A stretch of 64,000 bases of DNA from contig DASWVB010000002.1 in assembly GCA_036401375.1 (NCBI GenBank), forward strand, positions 434,001-498,000, given 5' to 3'. This document shows positions 43,593 through 52,651 of the stretch, piece by piece. How positions within the stretch are numbered: position 1 is the stretch's first letter; each line of letters starts with the position of its first letter. This stretch comes from DASWUZ01 sp036401375 (GTDB lineage: Bacteria; Acidobacteriota; Terriglobia; Terriglobales; Acidobacteriaceae). The notes beneath the pieces were generated by a model. That model searched no databases. It was not told the origin of the DNA and saw only the letters and a program-made list of their open reading frames with translations. A program made the position numbers and the translations under genes.

Positions 43593-46500
43593 ATGTTCGC
43601 CTTCCTGACCAGGGTTGCTGTCTTTCTTGGCCTTCTATCGAGTGCGTCTTTGGCGCTTGCGACTCAGGTGTATGTGTTCCCGGGCGGGACTGCCGTAGGT
43701 AGCTCTGCCGCGCTTGCAGCGGTGAGCGTTACCTTCGACCATAGCGGGGTTCTGGCCAGTACGCAGGTGCTGACGCAGGGCGCACCAGGCCTTGACTTTA
43801 ACGATGCCGGGGGAGGCACCTGCTCGCCTTCGACGGCCTACACTGCCGGGCAGAGCTGCACGGTGATGGTGCAGTTCTCACCTCGGCTTCCGGGTGGTAG
43901 AGCGGGAGCGATCGTGCTGCTTGACAGCGGCAACAATACGCTCGCGACTACTTACCTCAACGGAGTCGGGGTAGGCGGCGCCGGTGTCTTCGTGCCGACC
44001 ACGATCACGAGTGTGGCGGGCAGCTTCACTTTCATCTTCTCCGGCGATGGAGGCCCCGCCGGCAATGCCGGGATCAAGCTCCCGACCGGCGTGGTTGTCG
44101 ATTCGCTGGGAAACATCTATCTTGCAGACTCAGGTGACAACCGGGTCCGGCGGGTGGACGCAACGTCCGGAGTCATCACCACCATCGCCGGCGACGGATC
44201 CTCCGCCTTTCGAGGTGATGGCGGACCTGCGACCCTGGCAGGACTGAGCCAGCCCGCGGCGCTTGCTCTCGACGGCGCCGGCAATCTCTACATCTCCGAC
44301 ACTGCGAACCAGAGAATCCGCTCCCTGAACCTTGCCAGCGGCATTATCACCACTGTTGCCGGCGGGAGCCAGGGCTATGCCGGTGATCTGGGACCCGCGG
44401 TCGGCGCCAGCCTGAATACGCCATACGGGCTGGCAGTAGACAACCTGGGAGCGCTTTATATCGCCGACAGCGGCAACAACGCAATCCGCAAGGTGAGCCT
44501 GCTCACCGGGGTGATCACCACGGTGGCAGGGACAGGCCTGGCCGGCTCGACTGGGGATAGCGGACCGGCGGTTGCTGCGCTGCTCAACGCGCCGTGGAAC
44601 GTGGCCTGCGACAAATCCGGAGCTCTCTTCATAGCCGACACGGGTAACAATCGCGTGCGGATGGTAAACAGCTCGGGCTTGATCTCGACGGTTGCCGGGG
44701 TGGCGGACGCGGGCTACAGCGGCGATGGAGGGCCAGCTACATCCGCAGCGATCGCCTCGCCCTCCGGGCTGGCGGTCGATACCGCTGAAAATATCTACAT
44801 CGCGGATACCGCTAATAACCGTATCCGCAAGGTGAATGCCGCAACCGGCGTGATCGATACGGTCGCAGGACAGGGGACCCAGCAGTACGGAGGGGACGGA
44901 TTCTCCGCTGTGGCTGCGTCCGTCTTCGGACCGTACTCGTTAGCGATCGACAGTAGCGGCAACATTTACATTGCGGACACCTTTCACAACCGCATCCGTG
45001 AACTTGTGGCGGCCGCGACGGTGGTCTACCCGCAGGGTACATATCACATCGGGCAGATATCGCCAGTGTCGGTTGGCGTCTTCGAGAACGACGGCAACGC
45101 GCCTCTAAATATATCGTCACTCACAGCCAGCGTGAACGCGCAGCTCGACGGTCCCTCAACCACCTGCGCAGCCTCGACTCCTCTAGCTGTGGATCAGAGT
45201 TGCGCTATCGGGGTACAGGCCGCTCCCACCGTGCTGGGCGATCCGACGCTGGGAACCATTACCGTTGTCAGCGACGCCGCGAACACGCCCGGAGTGCTTA
45301 CTGTCGCCGTCCAGACGGTACCCGCCACGGCCAGCACGGTCACCCTGAGTGCAAATACCAACCCCGCGAAGGTAGGCGCCAGTGTTACCTTCTCCGCCGT
45401 GGTCCAGGGCAGTAGTCCTACTGGCATGGTGACTTTTTCGGACGGCGCGACTACCCTTGGCAGCGGCAGCCTCGACTCAGGGGGTACGGCACTTTTTTCG
45501 ACGAGCAGCCTCACCATGGGCCAGCACGCGATCACGGCGAGCTACGGGGGGGATGTTGCAAACCTGGCGAGCGTATCCGCGGTGCTGACGGAGGTGATCG
45601 TCGAGCCAAGCGTGGTCACCCTGACCTCGTCTCCCAACCCCTCCGTCGCGCCTGCACTTGTCACCTTCACTGCGACTGTCAGGGGCTCGCTGGGCATCGT
45701 TCCAACGGGCACCGTCACCTTTACCGACGGTGGTGTCGCGATCGGTACCGGGGCCGTCGATGCCAACGGCAACGCGATCTATCAGACCACTACTCTGTCT
45801 GGCGGAGCGCACGCTATCCAGGCCATATACTCGGGTGACAACAATGCCAGTGCAGCGACCTCGCCGGCCGTGGTTCAAACCGTGCTGTCCTCCGCCACCG
45901 GGACTGATCTGCTGGTTTCGGCGACATCGTTGACGGTCGGACAGCAACTCACTCTGACTGCGCTGGTTACCAATTCGAAAGGCTTTGCGCCCACGGGAGT
46001 CGTGACCTTTCTCAACGGCTCAACTGCTCTCGGTACGGCGACACTTGACGCGCATGGGGGAGCTACCTTCACGGTTTCTCCCGGAGCGGGCACGTACCTC
46101 ATCACCGCAAGCTATCCGGGTGACGCTCAGAACGGGGCCTCAGTCTCCCCGGTCGCCACGGTGGTTGTCGCTGCGCTCTCCGACTTTGCAGTGACTTCGA
46201 CTCCCACAAAGATCAGCATTCCATCCGGAAAGAGTGCAGGTCTGGAGGTGACGATCACCTCGCTGAACGGCTTTGCCGACAAGGTGAGCTTCGGCTGCGC
46301 AGGCATGCCCGCGCTCTCGAACTGCACCTTCAACCCGAACTCAGTGATGCTGGCCGCCAGCGGGAAACAGACCATCCAGCTCTCGGTGAATACCTTTCCG
46401 CTGAATCTGGGCTCGCTGGGACAATCCGGTCCCGGCGAGTCTCCGACGCGACCACCTACCCTGGCGCTGGCACTCCCCGGGGGGATAGTCCTCTGCTGGC

Positions 46501-46706
46501 TGGCGCTGTCTTTACGCAGGCGCGACTGGAGGCTCACGATGCTGCTGCTCGCCCTGGCTATGGCCGGAGTCTCGGTGCTCAACGGCTGCGGAGGAAGCAG
46601 CGTGAATACGACGGCGCCTGGCTCCTACACTGTGCTTGTTAACGCGGTCGGGAACACTACCGGCGACACTCATTCCGTCCCGCTGACGATTACAGTCACG
46701 CAGTAG
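43593..46706 (+). CDS. Large secreted NHL-repeat and Ig-like-repeat protein
   Basis: 1,037 residues from the ATG at 43593 (GAGG eight bases upstream). A signal peptide leads to a short domain, then about six NHL blades (~150-480; e.g. GDGGPATLAGLSQPAALALD, LYIADSGNNAIRKV), enough for one propeller. Three ~90-residue Ig-like (Big_3-type) repeats follow (SPTGMVTFSDGATTLGSGSL, TGTVTFTDGGVAIG, TGVVTFLNGSTALG). The C-terminus has two hydrophobic segments around a RRRDWR basic patch, a VLNGCGG motif and ~35 further residues. This looks like a surface adhesin or scaffold. No enzymatic motif is seen. Confidence 0.85.
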   Translation: MFAFLTRVAVFLGLLSSASLALATQVYVFPGGTAVGSSAALAAVSVTFDHSGVLASTQVLTQGAPGLDFNDAGGGTCSPSTAYTAGQSCTVMVQFSPRLPGGRAGAIVLLDSGNNTLATTYLNGVGVGGAGVFVPTTITSVAGSFTFIFSGDGGPAGNAGIKLPTGVVVDSLGNIYLADSGDNRVRRVDATSGVITTIAGDGSSAFRGDGGPATLAGLSQPAALALDGAGNLYISDTANQRIRSLNLASGIITTVAGGSQGYAGDLGPAVGASLNTPYGLAVDNLGALYIADSGNNAIRKVSLLTGVITTVAGTGLAGSTGDSGPAVAALLNAPWNVACDKSGALFIADTGNNRVRMVNSSGLISTVAGVADAGYSGDGGPATSAAIASPSGLAVDTAENIYIADTANNRIRKVNAATGVIDTVAGQGTQQYGGDGFSAVAASVFGPYSLAIDSSGNIYIADTFHNRIRELVAAATVVYPQGTYHIGQISPVSVGVFENDGNAPLNISSLTASVNAQLDGPSTTCAASTPLAVDQSCAIGVQAAPTVLGDPTLGTITVVSDAANTPGVLTVAVQTVPATASTVTLSANTNPAKVGASVTFSAVVQGSSPTGMVTFSDGATTLGSGSLDSGGTALFSTSSLTMGQHAITASYGGDVANLASVSAVLTEVIVEPSVVTLTSSPNPSVAPALVTFTATVRGSLGIVPTGTVTFTDGGVAIGTGAVDANGNAIYQTTTLSGGAHAIQAIYSGDNNASAATSPAVVQTVLSSATGTDLLVSATSLTVGQQLTLTALVTNSKGFAPTGVVTFLNGSTALGTATLDAHGGATFTVSPGAGTYLITASYPGDAQNGASVSPVATVVVAALSDFAVTSTPTKISIPSGKSAGLEVTITSLNGFADKVSFGCAGMPALSNCTFNPNSVMLAASGKQTIQLSVNTFPLNLGSLGQSGPGESPTRPPTLALALPGGIVLCWLALSLRRRDWRLTMLLLALAMAGVSVLNGCGGSSVNTTAPGSYTVLVNAVGNTTGDTHSVPLTITVTQ

Positions 46707-46862
46707 CGGCGGAGCGCCATTCACTTGGGAGAACCGAGGGAGCCCCACTGGCGAAGTGTTCTGTCATGCCTGTGCACTTGACATGCTGACTCCGCCCAGC
46801 AATGCTTATGGGTTCGGTTCGCGCGAGTAAACAGCGCCGGCGACGCCCAGGAGCTTCCGACC

Positions 46863-47852
46863 TTGAAGTTACGCGTTCTCTATCACGACAAATGTTTCGA
46901 TGGGGCCTGTTCGGCCTCACTCTTCACCCGTTTCCACCGCGAGTGCATCGATCCCTTCGCGGAGTATGAATACCATGGCCTGGTGCACCGCGCCGGTGCG
47001 CTCTTCAGCGAGGCTGACTTTGCCGGCGATGAGAACGCCATCGTCGACTTTAAATACTCGCCCTCACCGCGCATTACCTGGTGGTTCGATCATCACCTCA
47101 GCGCGTTCCTGTCGCCCGCCGATCATCAGCAGTTTCTCGATGGAGTGGCGAGCGGCAGATTCGCGGACCGCCGCTTCTACGATCCCGATTACACCTCCTG
47201 CACCGGGTTCCTCGCCCATATCGCGCAGACGCGCTTCGGCTTTGACGCGAGCGGAGTAGCGGAGCTGATCCACTGGGCCGACATCGTCGACGGCGCACTC
47301 TACGCCAGCCCCAAGGCCGCTGTCGAGATGGCCGATCCTGCAATGAAGCTTACTGCCATCATCGAGTCCATCGTCGATCCGGAATTCATCCCGCGGCTTA
47401 TCCCCCTGCTTACCACGAGTTCATTAGCTCAGATTATTGAGGAGCCGTTTGTCTCGAGCCTGCTGCCCCCGTTGCTCGAGCGGCACCAGCAGGCGTTGGA
47501 CCTGATACGCGAGCGCTCGGAGGCGATCGACGGCACGATCTACTTCGACCTGACGGATCAGGCGCTCGACGGCTACAACAAGTTCATCCCCTACTACCTG
47601 CATCCCGAGGCTACGTATTCTATCGGACTGTCGAAGGCGAGTTTTCGTACCAAGGTCTCGGTAGGCTCCAACCCGTGGACGAGGGCGGACCCTGAAAAGC
47701 TGGTCAATCTTGCCGAGATCTGCGAGCGCTACGGCGGCGGAGGCCATGCCCGCGTCGGAGCTATCTCATTCCCGCCCGACAAGGTAGACGAAGCTCGCGC
47801 GGCGGCCCTGGAGATCGTTGCCGAGCTGCGAGCACATAATCCGCTGGACTGA
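46863..47852 (+). CDS. DHH-family phosphoesterase
   Basis: 329 residues from the TTG at 46863 with AGGAGC about eight bases upstream. DHH subfamily motifs: YHDKCFDGACSA (DxD-like), DFKYSP, the signature FDHHLSAF near residue 77, and a C-terminal DHHA1 region with GGGGHARVGAISFP. Such Mn2+-dependent enzymes cleave nano-RNAs, cyclic dinucleotides or polyphosphate. The spacing here fits the short stand-alone phosphoesterases, and no CBS, GGDEF or RecJ OB domain is present. Cytosolic. It converges on the BNR-type gene with 62 bp between. Confidence 0.87.
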   Translation: MKLRVLYHDKCFDGACSASLFTRFHRECIDPFAEYEYHGLVHRAGALFSEADFAGDENAIVDFKYSPSPRITWWFDHHLSAFLSPADHQQFLDGVASGRFADRRFYDPDYTSCTGFLAHIAQTRFGFDASGVAELIHWADIVDGALYASPKAAVEMADPAMKLTAIIESIVDPEFIPRLIPLLTTSSLAQIIEEPFVSSLLPPLLERHQQALDLIRERSEAIDGTIYFDLTDQALDGYNKFIPYYLHPEATYSIGLSKASFRTKVSVGSNPWTRADPEKLVNLAEICERYGGGGHARVGAISFPPDKVDEARAAALEIVAELRAHNPLD

Positions 47853-47914
47853 CTAGCCACATCCTAAGGCTTGGCCGTTGCGCCCGATGACGTTGCTGCC
47901 GGAACAGCGCCTAT

Positions 47915-49180
47915 CTAAACTCCCCCCGCGGCGGCGGGGGGAACTCGGCCCGGGAGCGTGGGATTCAGAGGCAGCAGCTTGGCTATGCGTCCCGCCGGGC
48001 CGACGATCCACGGCAAGCTGATGGCATTCCAGCTGCCATCGTCGATTGACGTCCAGGTGCGGCCATCGTCTCGGCTGATGTCGGCTCCATTGGCGCCGAC
48101 GGCGATCCAAAGATTGTCCCGTATGTCCCACGCCACTGCAGAGCGGTACCCGTGGGGCGGCGTAGTAGCTGCGGTCCAGGTCCTGCCTCCATCGGCCGTC
48201 CACGCCGCAGTGCCGCTCGCCTCGCCGGGCTTCGTGTAGTCGCCGCCGACGGCCATCCCACGGAGGTTGTCGCGGAAGGCCAACGAAAAGATGCCGGCCG
48301 AGTTGCTGCCACCGGCGAGAGGCACGGGGACTGAAACCCACTTCATAGTAGACGCGCTTCCGGAGGCCGGTGCAGCCGTAGAGGCAGATGCACCGATGGA
48401 GCTATCGGCCGGCTTCACATAGATTCTGGCCCCGACCCTGCCCCCGCTGGCCAGCCATTCTGAGGACGCTGCGTCGTCGCCTTCTGCGAGGATCAGCGAT
48501 GAGTTGCTGGCTGCAAAGGCTCCTGCGCCGGATGCGGCAGGCAGCATATCGGTCGTATCCCGCGTCACTCGTTGGCCACGTTCCGTGAGACTGAACAGGA
48601 CGAAGCGTCCATTGACCGGATCTCCGGCTATAACCCCGCTTTCACTTCCAGGGTTGGATTTACCAGAGCCCCGGAACTGCATTGCGTCCCAAAATCCGGA
48701 CGGATCGGGGTTGATGTAGAGCAGCTTCCAGTGAGAGCATCCGTCAACGGTGCTGTAGAGTCGCGACTGATCGCCGGGGCCGCTCGACATGACGACCGCG
48801 TTGTCTGCGTCCCAGCCCCAGATCGCGCGGAAGTCCAGCTTTTCGGCGCCAGGAGGCATGTCGCAGGTCTGCCATACAAAGCCGGAATCTTCCGTGCGCA
48901 GCACGGTGCCGTTCGCCCCGCTCGCCCAGGCCACTCCGCCGCCAACGGCATGAATACCGCGCAGGTTGGCGCTTGTTCCACTGCTCTCCATGTCGAAGAC
49001 CGCATGCAAAGAAGGCTTCTTAACGGCCTGCGCCTTTACGACCTCCGCCCTCTGCGCGGACAGGCGAAGCATCCAGTTGGCAGCCTCGGTGACGATCAGC
49101 ATGAGCGCACCGAACAGCGCCACCACCAGGATCGCAAGCGGCGGCGCCTTGAACCGCGAGCTGGCGGAAGAGGGAATCAT
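47915..49180 (-). CDS. Membrane-anchored YCF48/BNR-repeat beta-propeller protein
   Basis: 421 residues. One N-terminal helix (LAILVVALFGALMLIVTEAA) anchors an extracytoplasmic propeller with BNR/YCF48-type blades (GTVLRTEDSGFVWQTCDMP, AAWTADGGRTWTAATTPPHG, DISRDDGRTWTSIDDGSWNA). YCF48 proteins are assembly factors in photosynthetic organisms; in other bacteria their role is unknown. It lies on the ftsI strand 164 bp downstream, where murE is normally found. Its last codons are read through a perfect GC hairpin at 47922-47941. Confidence 0.8.
   Translation of the reverse strand: MIPSSASSRFKAPPLAILVVALFGALMLIVTEAANWMLRLSAQRAEVVKAQAVKKPSLHAVFDMESSGTSANLRGIHAVGGGVAWASGANGTVLRTEDSGFVWQTCDMPPGAEKLDFRAIWGWDADNAVVMSSGPGDQSRLYSTVDGCSHWKLLYINPDPSGFWDAMQFRGSGKSNPGSESGVIAGDPVNGRFVLFSLTERGQRVTRDTTDMLPAASGAGAFAASNSSLILAEGDDAASSEWLASGGRVGARIYVKPADSSIGASASTAAPASGSASTMKWVSVPVPLAGGSNSAGIFSLAFRDNLRGMAVGGDYTKPGEASGTAAWTADGGRTWTAATTPPHGYRSAVAWDIRDNLWIAVGANGADISRDDGRTWTSIDDGSWNAISLPWIVGPAGRIAKLLPLNPTLPGRVPPAAAGGV
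47922..47941. repeat. Perfect 8-bp GC hairpin at a convergent gene end
   Basis: CCCCCCGC-GGCG-GCGGGGGG is a perfect inverted repeat lying inside the last codons of the YCF48-like gene, close to the convergent DHH gene. It lacks T-tracts but could stall or stabilise both transcript ends. Confidence 0.5.
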
Positions 49181-49344
49181 GAATGAGCCAGTTTAGCGCG
49201 GGGTTTGGAGGTGTTTGGGGCCATGAGCATGCGTAAGGCTCCGGGGATCAGGCTCCGGCAGCGGGTAACGATTATGGAGCAGGATCATCGCACGCGCTGT
49301 TCTTGGCGGCCCCGGGAAAGATGAAGGGAGCCACTGCGGATTGG

Positions 49345-51837
49345 TCAGCGCTTGAATCGCACCACGACTTCAGTGCCGGTGGGCACCATTGTTCCCGGAG
49401 CGGGTGCCTGCTCGGCGGCGATGCCGTTGCCGATCGCCTCGAGGGTCAGTCCGCTGAGGCCCGCCTCTTCGATGGCCTTACGCACGGAGTCGCCGATCAA
49501 GGAGGGTACCGGAACCCGCTTGCGGGCGTCGAGCACCACTGCCGGTCCACCCTCAGCAGGCCGGCTGGTCACGGCATCAGCCGACAAGCGCTCGCTGGAT
49601 GCAGCCGCAGAGCCGGAGACAGCGGGCGCGGTACTTTGCTTGAGCGAAGCTGCCGCAACGCCTCCACGCCCAGCGCCTGCCGGTCCACTGAATCCTGGTC
49701 CGTTGCTATCAGATCCACTACTGCCCTGATGCGCGGAGGCGTTGATCGAAGAGGCCGCCGTGCGATCGGAGACAGTTGTCTGTTCGGGTCTGGATGGATC
49801 GTCGACAGCGCGTCCGGACGCCTCAGCGTTCGGATTTGGTGTCAAAGGCGCGGTAGCTGGGGGCTTACGAAGCGGGTCATCGGCGGGCAGCTCGTTCAGG
49901 TCGGCGAACAACGCATTCAGATCGCCGGTATGTTCCGAAGGCTCTTCCCGCGGAATCGCGGCCGTGGCCGCTTTCGGCGCGAGCTTCAGGTCCATATCGT
50001 GGGGGACGCCGAGATACTCCAGCACCTGCTGCGCCACCTCCGCGAAGACGGGAGCGCTGGTGGCTCCTCCATAGTGCGAGATCGCCGACCCGGCGGTTGG
50101 CTGATCGATCACCACCGCCACGGAGATAGCCGGACTGCTCACCGGCGCAAAGCCCGCGAAGCTCGCTACCAGCTTGGTGTGCGAATAGGTATGCGTCTCG
50201 GGATCGACCTTCTGCGCCGTCCCCGTCTTGCCGGCCGAACTATACCCATTCAATTGCGCGAGTTTGCCTGTGCCCTCGAGCACGATGCCCTGCATCATCA
50301 TGCGCATCTGCGCCGCAGTCAGCTCTTTGATCACCCGGTGAGCGCCGTCAGGAAGCTGCTCCGGCAGCTCATTTTCAGGATGAAAGGCCGCTGGCTGCAG
50401 GCGCGCATCCCCCTTCATCTCGCCGGTCGATTGCAAGAGGATGTGTGGCGGCATATAGACGCCGCCGTTGGCGATCGTGCTCACCATGCCAACCAGCTGC
50501 ACCGGGGTCACGCCGACCTCCTGCCCGATCGCCATCGAGAGAATGCTGGTCGCACCCCACCGCTTCGGACTCTGCAGCAGCCCGCGCGTCTCGCTCGGCA
50601 GCTCGATGCCGGATCGTTGGCCAAATCCGAAGTCCCGCATGTACCCGTAGAACTTAGCGGGCCCTAGCTTGAGGGCCATCTTTGCCGCAGCCACATCGCT
50701 CGAGTGCTCGAGGGCCTGCTTTACAGTGATCACTCCGTAGTGATCCGACTTGTCGTCATGGAGGGTGCGCCCGAACATGGTCATCGAGCCGCCCTGGCAG
50801 TCGACCTTATCCGTAGGCTGAACTCCCGCGGCATCCAGTGCCGCCGCGTATGCCACCAGCTTGAACGTGGACCCCGGCTCATACACATCGCTCACCGCGA
50901 GATTGGTCAGCACTCCCGCGTCCATATGGCGCGAGTCGTTCGGGTTGAAGCGCGGCGAGATGGCAAGGGCCAGGATCTGCCCGGTATGCGGATCCTGCAC
51001 CACCACGGTGCCGTGAAGGGCCTTCATCCTGGCCATCTGCTCGTCGAGTGCGCGCTCTGCTATGTACTGGATATTCTGGTCGATGTTCAGGACGAGGTTC
51101 TCGCCCGGGAGAGGTTCGCTCTCCTCGCTGCCGAGCACGTGCCGCTTGGCGTCGAGTGCGGTCAACATGTGACCGGGCGTGCCATGCAGCTCATCGTCGA
51201 ACTGCTGCTCAAGCCCACCCAGCCCGTTATCATCGGTGCCTACATAACCGAGCACCTGGGCAGCGATGTCGTTGTTGGGATAGTAGCGCTTGAATTCCTT
51301 TTGGAAATATATCCCCTTGAGATTGAGGGCCTTGATCCGCTCGATCATGGAGGGGTCCTGTTTGCGTGCGACCCAGGCGAAGTCTTTGGAAGCCGTCATG
51401 CGTGCAAGAATGCGGGTTGAAGTGGTGAAGCTCTCTGCCGGGTCAACGTGCACTACACGCGCGAGCGCCTCTGCCGTGGCGGCCTTGTTACTGATCTCGA
51501 TGGGGACGGCGTAGACGGAGTCAACCAGCACCGTCATTGCCAGCTCATGCAGGTTGCGGTCGTAGAGCACTCCCCGCCGGGGAGCGACCTCGAAGGTACG
51601 CTGCTGCTGACGGGCGGCGCGGTCTAAAAATTCCTGGTGACGGACTACCTGCAGCCAGACCAGCCGCATGCAGATGACGGAACCCCAGAGGCAGAAGAAA
51701 CCGAGCACCCAGACGAAACGTCTCCGGCGCCCGCGGCCAAGGGCTTGACCGCGAGCGGAACTGCTGCCGCCCGCGGTTTGTTCGACGATGCTGCTCCCTG
51801 ACCCACTACTCTTACGGAAGAAAGACAGCTGCTTCAC
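49345..51837 (-). CDS. ftsI: Septal peptidoglycan transpeptidase FtsI/PBP3 with C-terminal PASTA domain
   Basis: 830 residues with a GTG start. A membrane helix at ~42-62 (FVWVLGFFCLWGSVICMRLV) precedes a PBP dimerisation domain (APRRGVLYDRNLHELAMT) and a transpeptidase domain with Ser323 in STFK, the second motif at EHSSD, and KTGTAQ. A ~140-residue Ser/Ala/Pro-rich linker leads to one PASTA domain (VPSLIGDSVRKAIEEAGL) at the very end. It cross-links septal peptidoglycan in the divisome. It lies 30 bp after ftsL in the division cluster. Confidence 0.95.
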   Translation of the reverse strand: MKQLSFFRKSSGSGSSIVEQTAGGSSSARGQALGRGRRRRFVWVLGFFCLWGSVICMRLVWLQVVRHQEFLDRAARQQQRTFEVAPRRGVLYDRNLHELAMTVLVDSVYAVPIEISNKAATAEALARVVHVDPAESFTTSTRILARMTASKDFAWVARKQDPSMIERIKALNLKGIYFQKEFKRYYPNNDIAAQVLGYVGTDDNGLGGLEQQFDDELHGTPGHMLTALDAKRHVLGSEESEPLPGENLVLNIDQNIQYIAERALDEQMARMKALHGTVVVQDPHTGQILALAISPRFNPNDSRHMDAGVLTNLAVSDVYEPGSTFKLVAYAAALDAAGVQPTDKVDCQGGSMTMFGRTLHDDKSDHYGVITVKQALEHSSDVAAAKMALKLGPAKFYGYMRDFGFGQRSGIELPSETRGLLQSPKRWGATSILSMAIGQEVGVTPVQLVGMVSTIANGGVYMPPHILLQSTGEMKGDARLQPAAFHPENELPEQLPDGAHRVIKELTAAQMRMMMQGIVLEGTGKLAQLNGYSSAGKTGTAQKVDPETHTYSHTKLVASFAGFAPVSSPAISVAVVIDQPTAGSAISHYGGATSAPVFAEVAQQVLEYLGVPHDMDLKLAPKAATAAIPREEPSEHTGDLNALFADLNELPADDPLRKPPATAPLTPNPNAEASGRAVDDPSRPEQTTVSDRTAASSINASAHQGSSGSDSNGPGFSGPAGAGRGGVAAASLKQSTAPAVSGSAAASSERLSADAVTSRPAEGGPAVVLDARKRVPVPSLIGDSVRKAIEEAGLSGLTLEAIGNGIAAEQAPAPGTMVPTGTEVVVRFKR

Positions 51838-51867
51838 CGGGTTTGGGACCTCTGCTCCGCTCTGAAT

Positions 51868-52434
51868 CTATCGCAAGATCGGCATCAGTGGCGAAGCCTC
51901 TGCCAGGGTGGGCGAATTCGGATCGGGCCCAACCTCGGGACGGACCACCTGCCCTGGCCGTGGCGCGTCGAGACCAAGCTGCCGCGCCATGCGGTCGATG
52001 CGAGCCGGGTCACCCAGCTGCGCCTCACTCAGCCGCAGCTGCCGGTTCTGTTCGGTCAACGACAGGAGTTGCTGCTTCTCCGACTCCACACGGTAGCCGT
52101 ATTCGATCGCGCTGAGATGCTGCCATCCATACACCATGATCAGAGAGAAGAGCAGGACCATCGCTACCGCAAAGCTGCGCATCTCCCTGGCGCGTGACGG
52201 GTCGGCTGCCTTGACCAGGCGGGAGTTGTCAATGCGCTTGAGGAAGAAGACCTCGGGCGTCGGTCCGCGACGTGCCCGCACCTGCTCGGCGAACAGGGAC
52301 GCGTTGCGCTCCGCAGCGCTCCTACGCGGCTGTGTACGCACGTCTACCCGGGCGTCACTCGCCCGCATCGGGTTCGCCTGTGCCGGGTTCGCCTGCATCA
52401 GGGTCTCGGGCATTGTCATCACCTGTGTCGCCAT
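51868..52434 (-). CDS. ftsL: FtsL-like cell-division protein
   Basis: 188 residues from the ATG at 52434, which has AGGAG eight bases upstream; the frame is open further 5' without support. An ~80-residue basic, low-complexity cytoplasmic part (with repeats of QANPAQANPM) precedes one membrane helix (MRSFAVAMVLLFSLIMVYGW). A periplasmic coiled coil follows (RVESEKQQLLSLTEQNRQLR), then RIDRMARQLGLDAPRPGQVV, typical of FtsL/DivIC. It bridges FtsB/FtsQ to FtsWI. Position between rsmH and ftsI is the standard FtsL slot. The cytoplasmic tail is longer than usual. Confidence 0.88.
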   Translation of the reverse strand: MATQVMTMPETLMQANPAQANPMRASDARVDVRTQPRRSAAERNASLFAEQVRARRGPTPEVFFLKRIDNSRLVKAADPSRAREMRSFAVAMVLLFSLIMVYGWQHLSAIEYGYRVESEKQQLLSLTEQNRQLRLSEAQLGDPARIDRMARQLGLDAPRPGQVVRPEVGPDPNSPTLAEASPLMPILR

Positions 52435-52501
52435 TGCGGGTCTCCTGCTACTGCATCTTGTGAAGTCGTACTCTCTCGACTTAACTCTGCCTGCCCTCTC
52501 G

Positions 52502-52522
52502 AACGACCGGACCCGGGTCGTT
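52502..52522. repeat. Strong hairpin in the rsmH-ftsL gap
   Basis: AACGACC-N7-GGTCGTT is a perfect 7-bp stem, overlapping a second palindrome GACCCGGGTC. It lies in the unusually long 217-bp gap between rsmH and ftsL. It may act as an attenuator or processing site; there is no T-tract. Confidence 0.45.
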
Positions 52523-52651
52523 GATTGTGAGGAGGGGGTCGTGCGTGGGTTTGTCTTTCGCCATTGTGTTCGGCAGGACGACCCGGGCCCGATCTCATGT
52601 GCGAAGCAAGCGTTCACTCCGCCTTCGCTAGCTCTTCTAATGTCTCCGGCG

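Noticed and set aside
49231..49256. Direct repeat GGCTCCGG twice, 14 bp apart, downstream of ftsI
   Set aside because: Short, GC-rich and not palindromic; expected by chance at this base composition.
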